A program made the translations under genes and the position numbers. This document shows, in pieces, positions 1 through 5,323 of a stretch of DNA of 5,560 nt. Where the stretch lies: assembly GCA_005881995.1 (NCBI GenBank), contig VBHV01000230.1, positions 8,820-14,379 of the forward strand, written 5' to 3'. How positions within the stretch are numbered: the first letter of the stretch is position 1; each line of letters starts with the position of its first letter. Under the pieces are notes generated by a model that was given only the letters and a program-made list of their open reading frames with translations, was not told where the DNA came from and made no database searches. The DNA comes from Chloroflexota bacterium (lineage in GTDB: Bacteria; Chloroflexota; Ktedonobacteria; Ktedonobacterales; Ktedonobacteraceae).

Positions 1-503
1 TGCGTCAGCAGACCCGGCACCCCTGCCACCAGCGCTCCAATCGCCACGCTCAGCGCAGCGACCAGGTTGTAGCGGGCGAAGAGGGCGGTCCGGCGCTCAG
101 GCGTACTCACCTGCGCCATCATCGTCTGGTCGATGGGCAGAAAAGGCGCCGTCTCCGAAGCCGAGGTGCCAAGCGTCCCGAAGAACGCAGCCACCAGCAG
201 CACGGGGTAGCTCGTCACCAGCCCGAAGATTACCCCCGTCGCCGCCATGAACAGTGCGAGCAGCGCGAGCGTGCGCCGCCGTCCCCAGGCATCGGCAAAC
301 AGACCGATCACGTAGGTTCCCACCATGTCGCCGACCAGTGACACCGTGATCAGGATGCCGATTACCACAGGCGAGAACCCCTCACCTGCCAGGGCTATGC
401 CTAAAAGCACAGACAGCAGTCCGTAGGCCAGTGAGCGCAGCCCGCGCATCACCAGGATGAGCCGGGTAGTTGTGCGCCGGTCTTGTTCATCTGCGGCGAG
501 CAT
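1..503 (-). CDS. Major facilitator superfamily transporter, N-terminal part (cut by window edge)
   Basis: An open frame runs from ATG at 503 off the left edge, giving the first 167 residues of an integral membrane transporter. Seen: a short polar N-terminus, then hydrophobic segments at about residues 20-40, 45-66, 78-97, 99-115 and 145-165, fitting MFS helices 1-5. Between helices 2 and 3 lies the family signature motif A, GLFADAWGRRR (Gly67, Asp71, Gly74, Arg75-Arg77). A normal MFS protein has about 400 residues, so more than half is outside the window. The start overlaps the upstream stop as TAATG and has no Shine-Dalgarno sequence of its own, so translation probably depends on re-initiation after the ChrB-like gene. 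As the last visible gene of a ChrB operon it occupies the place usually held by ChrA, and export of chromate or another oxyanion is a reasonable inference. The substrate cannot be read from the sequence. Family assignment is confident; function is not. Confidence 0.88.
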   Translation of the reverse strand, partial: MLAADEQDRRTTTRLILVMRGLRSLAYGLLSVLLGIALAGEGFSPVVIGILITVSLVGDMVGTYVIGLFADAWGRRRTLALLALFMAATGVIFGLVTSYPVLLVAAFFGTLGTSASETAPFLPIDQTMMAQVSTPERRTALFARYNLVAALSVAIGALVAGVPGLLT

Positions 504-1039
504 TACTGTTTGGGGCTGGTCTGTGCCCCTGTGCGATCCCACGGATTGATGCTCCCCGCGTCCGGCTCGGACGAGGCTTCTTTGAATGCGCCATCCGGCC
601 TGCCCTGGCGCACCATCTCCAGGCAGTAGGCGTAGAGTGCATCGTACACTATCCATTCGGCGGCGTTCTGCTCGTGGTCATCCTTGAAGCCTAGATGGCG
701 GAAGCCCTCCGCAATCGCCTCCAATCCCTCTCCTTCTGGCTGGTGCCAGAGGGTATTGTCGGTATCCGCGCCGTTGACGATCTTGCCGAGCAGGACCAGC
801 GCCGCGTCGCTCGTCAAGTTATACTTCTTGAGGATGGCTTCAAATGAACACTCCTTACCGTGATGGCCCAGTTCTACCCCTTTCACATCATAGGGGATCG
901 CTCCTTCGCGTTCTGCGACCTCCATCACCTGTTCGTTGGGAACGAACAGGAACTCGGCATCCTTGTCCACGAACTTTTTGATCAGCCAGGGGCAGGCCAC
1001 TCGGTCTACCTTGACGTGTTCACGGGTGATCCACTTCAT
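503..1039 (-). CDS. ChrB C-terminal-domain protein (chromate resistance family), stand-alone copy
   Basis: A 178-residue soluble protein covering the whole ChrB C-terminal domain (the Chrome_Resist family). Visible hallmarks are the opening KWITREHVKVDRVACPWLI with Asp12-Arg13 and Cys16-Pro17-Trp18, then EFLFVP at 29-34, the GVELGHHGKECSFE block (His59, His60, Cys64, Glu67), the IVNGAD segment near 88-92, and the closing helix YDALYAYC at 132-139. After about residue 145 the tail is polar, Pro/Ser-rich and probably disordered. The conserved His, Cys and acidic residues suggest a ligand- or metal-binding pocket, which is inference. ChrB proteins are described as chromate-responsive regulators needed for full resistance. 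This protein lacks the ChrB N-terminal domain, which is encoded separately two genes upstream. The start follows AAGGAG (1049-1054) with 9 bases spacing and lies 67 bases after the preceding stop. Its stop shares one base with the transporter start. Confidence 0.88.
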   Translation of the reverse strand: MKWITREHVKVDRVACPWLIKKFVDKDAEFLFVPNEQVMEVAEREGAIPYDVKGVELGHHGKECSFEAILKKYNLTSDAALVLLGKIVNGADTDNTLWHQPEGEGLEAIAEGFRHLGFKDDHEQNAAEWIVYDALYAYCLEMVRQGRPDGAFKEASSEPDAGSINPWDRTGAQTSPKQ

Positions 1040-1048
1040 TGCGTTGTT

Positions 1049-1054
1049 CTCCTT
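1049..1054 (-). promoter_or_regulatory. Ribosome-binding site of the stand-alone ChrB C-domain gene
   Basis: Reading the minus strand, AAGGAG lies 9 bases before the ATG at 1039. It fixes that start and shows the gene can be translated independently of the upstream cistron. The rest of the 67-base gap (1040-1106) has no convincing promoter or terminator. Confidence 0.75.
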
Positions 1055-1106
1055 CTTGAACTAGCGAATACTATGCGAACGAAATACGACGAGGAACGAT
1101 GATTGG

Positions 1107-2450
1107 TTACTCCACCTCGCGTTCTTCATAGACCGCGACGCGGCAGCCTGGCAAGAAGACGTAAAGGCGTTGTCGCTGTGCGTCGTAGGCAGTTGTATGC
1201 GCTCCTGCCTCGGTGGAGATTTGCTCATCAACTGTCATGGTCGAGGTGTTGATCACGTCGATGAGTCCAGGGTCGTTGATGGCAACATAGAGCCGCGTGG
1301 TGCGGTGATTGTGCCAGATGGCATCCGGCGCGCCTGCAACCGTTACCTGGGCCAGTTCACTGCCAGTCGTGAGGTCTAGTGTCACGACACGTCCTCCATC
1401 GCAAGCGACGAAGGCCCGGCGGCCCTCTTGATCCATATCCAAACCATGCGGCCCGGCATCCGAGACCGGGATCTGCCCGACCAGTGTGAAAGGTGAGGTC
1501 GAGAGTACGGCCACTACAGCCGGTTCACGAATATTGACGAGAAAACGATCTCCAGGCGCGTGGTAGACCGCCCAGCGTGGTCTGCCAGGCAGAGATACCG
1601 CCCCAATGACCAGACCTTCCTGCACATCAACGAGCTGTGCGGTGTTGTCCTGGACATTGGCCACCAGCAATTGTCTGCGAAGCGGGTCAAAGGCCAGGCC
1701 GTTGGGGCGCGATCCTACGTCGACGGTTCGTTTTACTGTAGTGCTTCTGGCATCAATTACGAGCAGTTTGCCCGCGCCTCGTGCTGCAGCGAAGATCAGC
1801 GCGTCATCCTGCGCCGCGAGCACCCCACTGGCCTCTGGGCAGCCAGGAATCGTTGCGAGGTGACGCAGGTGTTCCCCATCAACCACTTCGACGGTACCTG
1901 CTGCGGTATTAGCGATGTAGACATAGCCGTTTGGCAGATACACATCGCCATGATCGAAGTCTCCCTCCGGGTGAAATGGGAGGTCGATATACTGGCGTAA
2001 GATCAGCTTGTTTGGCATCGTGGTACTCCTTCCCCTGAGATCATGGCCGCTTGTTATGCGCGCTATCGGTTTATCGCTGGTTCGTTTCGCTTGCAAACGG
2101 AGGTCATTCGGGCTGACCTGGCGGATGCCCCGGCAAATCAGGTCCAGGCCCGCAGCCGCAGGTTCGAGGGTCACATCCTGCACGGTATCGGCCTCATCCA
2201 CTACACGGGCGATGCGCTCAAGCACCGGATCGTGCAGGTCATACTCTCGGAGCATAGCGTGAAATGTGCAGTGACCCCGGTGATGGGATAGCCGTACACC
2301 TGGGATATCGAATGGTTCCGCCCCTTCAGGAAGCGGCTTATATCCAGCAGGCACGAAGAGAAACTCTGCCTGTGGATCGATGTATTTGGTGATGAGCCAG
2401 GCGCAGGCCATGCGGTCCACGCCCACTTGCTCCCATGTCACCCATTTCAT
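1107..2450 (-). CDS. ChrB C-terminal domain in frame with a YncE-like beta-propeller (possible two-gene read-through)
   Basis: One uninterrupted frame of 447 residues with two parts. Residues 1-118 match the ChrB C-terminal domain: KWVTWEQVGVDRMACAWLI, EFLFVP (29-34), GVRLSHHRGHCTF with His56, His57 and Cys61, and VVDEAD near 83-88. Compared with the stand-alone copy downstream, CPW is CAW, the Glu after CTF is His, and the closing YDALYAYC helix is absent. Residues 119-144 look like unconserved linker. Residues 145-447 form a beta-propeller of about seven blades, seen as repeats of the type YVYIANTAAGTVEVVD, LLVIDARSTTVKRTVDVG and LYVAINDPGLIDVIN. This resembles YncE/lactonase-like repeat proteins, which bind ligands or act as scaffolds; no catalytic residue can be assigned. 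There is no signal peptide or membrane segment, so it is probably cytoplasmic. AGGAGG at 2460-2465 precedes the ATG by 9 bases, and that ATG overlaps the upstream stop as ATGA. A second good start lies inside at 2018, so the cell may make a fusion, a separate 303-residue propeller, or both. Confidence 0.82.
   Translation of the reverse strand: MKWVTWEQVGVDRMACAWLITKYIDPQAEFLFVPAGYKPLPEGAEPFDIPGVRLSHHRGHCTFHAMLREYDLHDPVLERIARVVDEADTVQDVTLEPAAAGLDLICRGIRQVSPNDLRLQAKRTSDKPIARITSGHDLRGRSTTMPNKLILRQYIDLPFHPEGDFDHGDVYLPNGYVYIANTAAGTVEVVDGEHLRHLATIPGCPEASGVLAAQDDALIFAAARGAGKLLVIDARSTTVKRTVDVGSRPNGLAFDPLRRQLLVANVQDNTAQLVDVQEGLVIGAVSLPGRPRWAVYHAPGDRFLVNIREPAVVAVLSTSPFTLVGQIPVSDAGPHGLDMDQEGRRAFVACDGGRVVTLDLTTGSELAQVTVAGAPDAIWHNHRTTRLYVAINDPGLIDVINTSTMTVDEQISTEAGAHTTAYDAQRQRLYVFLPGCRVAVYEEREVE
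2016..2036 (-). promoter_or_regulatory. Internal ribosome-binding site and ATG for the beta-propeller part
   Basis: On the minus strand AGGGGAAGGAGT (2036-2025) is followed after 7 bases by ATG at 2018-2016, in frame with the longer ORF. The protein from this ATG begins MPNKLILRQYIDLPF, exactly where propeller homology starts: its first strand would close the ring with the last blade (VAVYEE). This is a textbook-strength site and would give a 303-residue propeller protein. It suggests that the propeller was, or still is, a separate cistron. Confidence 0.7.
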
Positions 2451-2896
2451 GAAGCGAATCCTCCTCTCGCGTTCATCAGTCGCGCACGCACCAGCTGTCC
2501 CAACTCTGATTGAAAGTAATCCTGTGTTCGCACCTGTTGGTACTTGCGGGAGAGCGTCACCAGATCGGCGTTGTCCTGTTCCAAATCGTCCAGGATCTCC
2601 TGGTATGCCGTATTGACGCGGGCCTCAAACTGGTTCACGAGGGTATCTGCTTGCCCATTTAAGAGCAGGCGCGATTCCCAAAGCTGGGCTTCTCCTCCCA
2701 GTTCGCCAATCTCCACTACCAGCCATTGCAGCTGCTCGCGCGTCCAGGGGGTCGCAGGGAGCACCCAGACGGCATCGTGCATAAGCAGCGCTCCCAGCCG
2801 CTTCAATTTGCGCCAGACATAGGCGCGACTGGCGGTCGGCTCACGCGGTATCTTGTAGGTCAGCAGCACCCACGTGGGTTCTGGAACCTGGTCCAT
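2447..2896 (-). CDS. ChrB N-terminal-domain protein (first gene of the chr-like operon)
   Basis: A 149-residue protein matching the N-terminal half of the chromate-resistance regulator ChrB. Recognisable parts are WVLLTYKIPREPTASRAYVW (9-28) followed by RKLKRLGA, the hydrophobic strand DAVWVLP, and LGGEAQLWESRLL near 65-80. The C-terminal half (about 85-145) is highly charged and probably helical. The basic N-terminal segment is the part usually thought to contact DNA in ChrB, so this is the likeliest regulator of the operon; that role is inference. Full-length ChrB has roughly 300 residues with both domains in one chain. Here the chain ends after the N domain, and the C domain begins in the next cistron through a 4-base ATGA overlap, so the two halves are probably made in step and may assemble. 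The start has only a modest GGGAG (2908-2912) 11 bases upstream. Confidence 0.85.
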   Translation of the reverse strand: MDQVPEPTWVLLTYKIPREPTASRAYVWRKLKRLGALLMHDAVWVLPATPWTREQLQWLVVEIGELGGEAQLWESRLLLNGQADTLVNQFEARVNTAYQEILDDLEQDNADLVTLSRKYQQVRTQDYFQSELGQLVRARLMNARGGFAS

Positions 2897-2940
2897 ACAC
2901 CGTCTCTCTCCCAGAAAAATGTTTCAAGATGCTAAAGTAA

Positions 2941-2968
2941 AATAACATCAGTTATTAGAATAAATAAC
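2941..2968. repeat. Alternating inverted repeats, candidate operator of the chr-like operon
   Basis: Three hexamers alternate in orientation: AATAAC (2941-2946), GTTATT (2951-2956) and AATAAC (2963-2968). The first pair forms a 16-base near-palindrome, AATAACATCAGTTATT. The second pair forms another inverted repeat with a 6-base centre. An adjoining perfect 8-base palindrome, ACCATGGT, spans 2967-2974. The cluster lies between the predicted -10 box (2978-2983) and the first gene, where a repressor would block transcription. Binding by the ChrB-like proteins is inference. Confidence 0.45.
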
Positions 2969-2977
2969 CATGGTCAC

Positions 2978-3006
2978 ATTATACCTGAAGCAGGAAGAAA
3001 AAACAA
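2978..3006 (-). promoter_or_regulatory. Predicted promoter of the chr-like operon
   Basis: On the minus strand a perfect TATAAT (2983-2978) is preceded at exactly 17 bases by TTGTTT (3006-3001), a weak -35 sharing only TTG with consensus. Transcription would start near 2971, giving a leader of about 75 bases that contains the inverted repeats. The weak -35 would suit a promoter that is regulated or activated. Confidence 0.5.
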
Positions 3007-3100
3007 GGGTGAAAAGCGACAAAGTATGATGGTGAAAGTGACAGGGAAATACATTACAGAACGCCGTAGAGAGGTACGTTTCGCCATATTTCTTGAAACT

Positions 3101-3109
3101 TGCTATAAT
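3101..3109 (+). promoter_or_regulatory. Extended -10 promoter for the acyl-CoA dehydrogenase gene
   Basis: TGCTATAAT carries both the TG extension and a perfect TATAAT box. No good -35 lies at 16-18 bases, which is typical of extended -10 promoters. The predicted start near 3116 leaves a leader of about 44 bases before the ATG at 3160. TCTTGAAAC directly precedes the box. Confidence 0.6.
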
Positions 3110-3144
3110 ACTCTGGTAGATAAGTTGGTTTTGTGCAAATGAAT

Positions 3145-3162
3145 AAAAGGAGCATAGGTATG
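3145..3162 (+). promoter_or_regulatory. Ribosome-binding site deciding the acyl-CoA dehydrogenase start
   Basis: AAAAGGAG (3145-3152) stands 7 bases before ATG at 3160. An in-frame GTG at 3133 and ATG at 3139 would add 9 or 7 residues, but they would place this strong site inside the coding sequence and have no comparable site of their own. The 3160 start is therefore preferred, and it gives the usual family length. Confidence 0.75.
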
Positions 3163-4302
3163 GCGGTATCCCATCTGTCCGAAGAAGAAGAGGCGCTGAT
3201 AGAAGCGATACGTGAAATTGCGCGGGAGCGGGTTGCGCCGCGTGCAGCTGAGATAGATCATACAGCGGAGTTTCCCTGGGATATGAAAGAACTGCTGGCC
3301 CAGCAGGATATTTTGGCCATGCCATTCCCCGTTGAGTACGGCGGCATTGGGGCCAGCGAACTGGCGGTGGTGATGGCGATTGAGGAGCTATCGCGCCATT
3401 GCGCGACGACAGGCCTGATCCTGGCGGTGCAGCAGCTTGGGTCGCTGCCGATCCTCCTGGCCGGGAATGAGGAGCAGAAACAGAAGTATTTGCCGAAACT
3501 GGCGAGCGGCGAATGGATGGCAGCCTTTGGGTTGACCGAGGCGGGTTCTGGTTCGGACGCGGCTGCGATGCAGACGGTAGCGGTGCGCAGAGGCGATACG
3601 TATATTTTGAATGGCTCGAAACGCTTCATCACCAATGGTGGCCTGGCGCAGGTCAATTCGATCTTTGCGCTCACCAATACGACGATTGGGACGCGTGGTA
3701 TCAGCGCCTTCATCGTTGAGAAGGATTTTCCTGGCTTCTCGGTGGGGCGTATCGAAGACAAAATGGGGATCAAGGGATCACAAACGGCTGAACTGATCTT
3801 TACCGATTGCGAAGTTCCGGCGGAAAACCTGCTGCTGCGCGAGGGTGATGGCTTCAAAGTCGCCATGATGACGCTGGATCGCACGCGGCCAGGCATTGGA
3901 GCGCAGGCGCTCGGTATCGCGCAGGGTGCGCTCGACCTGGCGGTATCCTATGCTAAGCAGCGCAAGCAGTTTGGCCGACCTATCGCGGATAACCAGGGAA
4001 TCCAGTTTATGCTGGCGGATATGGCGACCAAGGTGGAGGCGGCTCGCCTGCTCGTCTATAACGTAGCGGAGATGATTGCAAGCGGCGAAAAAAACTTCAG
4101 CAAGTATTCGGCGATGGCGAAGATGTTTGCTTCGGATAGGGCTATGGAAGTCACCAACGACGCCATTCAGATTCTCGGCGGATACGGGTATATGAAGGAA
4201 TATCCAGCCGAACGCATGATGCGCGATGCCAAGATCACTCAGATTTACGAGGGCACCAATCAGATTCAACGCCTGGTGATTGCCCGTGATTTGCTAATGT
4301 AG
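3160..4302 (+). CDS. Acyl-CoA dehydrogenase (FAD flavoprotein)
   Basis: A 380-residue cytoplasmic enzyme of the acyl-CoA dehydrogenase family. It oxidises an acyl-CoA to the trans-2-enoyl-CoA using FAD and passes electrons to electron-transfer flavoprotein, in fatty-acid or branched-chain amino-acid breakdown. Seen: an N-terminal helical domain (about 5-115); signature 1 in FGLTEAGSGSDA (123-134); KRFITNGG of the middle beta-domain; RKQFGRPI in the C-terminal helical domain; and signature 2 in QILGGYGYMKEYPAERMMRDAK. Glu364 in IYEGTNQIQR is at the position of the catalytic base of medium- and short-chain enzymes. Length and motifs are complete, so it should be active. Chain-length specificity cannot be fixed: short- or branched-chain types (such as butyryl- or isobutyryl-CoA dehydrogenase) are the nearest in appearance. 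It has its own promoter and is divergent from the chr-like operon. The pyrophosphokinase homologue follows after 73 bases, past a hairpin. Confidence 0.95.
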   Translation: MAVSHLSEEEEALIEAIREIARERVAPRAAEIDHTAEFPWDMKELLAQQDILAMPFPVEYGGIGASELAVVMAIEELSRHCATTGLILAVQQLGSLPILLAGNEEQKQKYLPKLASGEWMAAFGLTEAGSGSDAAAMQTVAVRRGDTYILNGSKRFITNGGLAQVNSIFALTNTTIGTRGISAFIVEKDFPGFSVGRIEDKMGIKGSQTAELIFTDCEVPAENLLLREGDGFKVAMMTLDRTRPGIGAQALGIAQGALDLAVSYAKQRKQFGRPIADNQGIQFMLADMATKVEAARLLVYNVAEMIASGEKNFSKYSAMAKMFASDRAMEVTNDAIQILGGYGYMKEYPAERMMRDAKITQIYEGTNQIQRLVIARDLLM

Positions 4303-4322
4303 GGGCTTGATTTATCAAGCCC
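4303..4322 (+). terminator. Hairpin immediately after the acyl-CoA dehydrogenase stop (no U-tract)
   Basis: GGGCTTGA (4303-4310), loop TTTA, and TCAAGCCC (4315-4322) form a perfect 8-base-pair stem starting one base after the stop codon. The following sequence, ACGTTCGTTGG, is not a run of T, so this is not a canonical intrinsic terminator. It may protect the 3' end, pause polymerase or terminate weakly, which would let some transcripts continue into the next gene. Confidence 0.5.
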
Positions 4323-4375
4323 ACGTTCGTTGGTAGTCGGAATAAGGACCCAGCGTCCAACCGAGGTAGAGTTCC

Positions 4376-5323
4376 GTGCGTGAGATAACGATTTTTAGTG
4401 GTACGGCCCATGTGGAACTGGCGAAAGAAGTCTGTGACTCTTTGCAAGTGCCCCTGAGCAAAAGTACGATACGGCGCTTCAGCAATGATTGCCTGTATGT
4501 GCAACTGAATGCCAACTGCCGAGAAAGCGATGTCTTTCTGATTCAGCCGTTCTCGCCGCCAGTACAGGAACACATGGTGGAATTGCTGTTCATGCTCGAT
4601 GCAGCGCGGGGCGCATCGGCGGCGCGTACCACTGCAGTGATTCCTTACTATGCCTATGCGCGTTCAGACAAAAAAGATGCCCCGCGTATCTCTATCGCGG
4701 GCAGGCTGGTGGCCGATTTGTTACAGACGGCAGGGGCCAATCGTGTGTTAGCCATGACCTTGCATTCACCGCAGGTACACGGCTTCTTCAGCGTGCCGAC
4801 CGATCACTTGAACGCGTTGAATGTGCTGGCGAACCATTTTCGCAATCGTGACTTGAGGAATACAGTGGTGGTTTCACCCGACCTGGGCCACGCCAAATCG
4901 GCCTCGCATTTTGCGCGCCTGTTGAAAGTGCCGGTCGCGGCGGGCAGTAAGCAGCGCCTGAGTGATGTTGAGGTGGTGATCGAGGCTATCGTTGGCGATG
5001 TCGATGGGAAGAACGCGATTATCCTTGATGATGAGATTGCCAATGGTGGCACTGTTATGAAGCTCATCGAACGTTTGAGAGAGCATCAGGTTGGCCGTAT
5101 CTCCGTTGTTTGTACGCACGGATTGTTTACTGACCACTCTATAGAATGGTTGGGTTCACAGCCGGATATAGTAGAGATTGTCACCACCAATACGGTGCCG
5201 ATTCCACCTGAGAAACGCATACCCAAGATGACGATCCTCTCGGTTGCGCCCCTGATAGCCGAGACCATTCGCCGCATCCACATCGGCGAATCGGTCAGCA
5301 GTTTGTTCGCTGATACGATGTAA
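4376..5323 (+). CDS. Ribose-phosphate pyrophosphokinase (PRPP synthetase) homologue, divergent active site
   Basis: A 315-residue protein of standard Prs length with a GTG start; GAGG at 4363-4366 lies 9 bases upstream. Canonical Prs makes PRPP from ribose 5-phosphate and ATP for nucleotide, histidine and tryptophan synthesis. Seen landmarks: RFSNDC (34-39), IPYYAYARSDKK (89-100), TLHSPQVHGFF (128-138), VVSPDLG (165-171), SKQR (191-194), DDEIANGGT (218-226) and THGLF (247-251). Kept are Phe35, Arg96, Asp98, His130, Asp169 and the catalytic Lys192-x-Arg194 pair. Changed relative to the usual RFSDGE, YARQD, DLH and DDMIDTAGT are Asp37 to Asn, Glu39 to Cys, Gln97 to Ser, Asp128 to Thr, and in the PRPP loop Asp to Ala222 and Thr to Asn223. 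These lie in ATP, metal and ribose-phosphate contacts, so a paralogue with altered activity, or a regulatory or inactive homologue, is likely; a different donor or substrate is possible. The Prs fold is certain, PRPP synthesis is not. Confidence 0.85.
   Translation: MREITIFSGTAHVELAKEVCDSLQVPLSKSTIRRFSNDCLYVQLNANCRESDVFLIQPFSPPVQEHMVELLFMLDAARGASAARTTAVIPYYAYARSDKKDAPRISIAGRLVADLLQTAGANRVLAMTLHSPQVHGFFSVPTDHLNALNVLANHFRNRDLRNTVVVSPDLGHAKSASHFARLLKVPVAAGSKQRLSDVEVVIEAIVGDVDGKNAIILDDEIANGGTVMKLIERLREHQVGRISVVCTHGLFTDHSIEWLGSQPDIVEIVTTNTVPIPPEKRIPKMTILSVAPLIAETIRRIHIGESVSSLFADTM

Noticed and set aside
1560..2000. 146-codon plus-strand open frame inside the propeller gene
   Set aside because: Antisense shadow of repeated propeller coding sequence; no motif and no plausible promoter.
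2008..2160. Sequencing frameshift as the sole explanation of the ChrB-propeller fusion
   Set aside because: The two alternative frames through this stretch meet stops quickly and do not encode the missing ChrB C-terminal helix, so an indel would only end the first protein, not restore it. It remains possible but is not supported by the reading.
3008..3043. Imperfect direct repeat, GGTGAAAAGCGACA and GGTGAAAGTGACA, 23 bases apart
   Set aside because: Helical-phase spacing is suggestive, but the match is short, purine-rich and placed between the two promoters with no further copies; too weak to annotate as an operator.
3133..3159. GTG at 3133 as the start of the acyl-CoA dehydrogenase
   Set aside because: It would bury the strong AAAAGGAG inside the coding sequence and add residues with no family homology; ATG at 3160 gives the standard 380 residues.
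2948..3325. 125-codon minus-strand open frame across the divergent promoter region and the start of the dehydrogenase gene
   Set aside because: No recognisable family, erratic composition, and it covers both predicted promoters. The plus-strand gene it overlaps is unmistakable.
3258..4269. Long minus-strand open frames inside the acyl-CoA dehydrogenase gene (212 and 163 codons)
   Set aside because: They are antisense shadows of a highly conserved gene; their translations show no domain and no ribosome-binding site was evident.
4323..4375. Promoter for the pyrophosphokinase homologue
   Set aside because: No -10/-35 pair of acceptable quality and spacing was found; GGAATAAGG and TTGGTA are too far from consensus.
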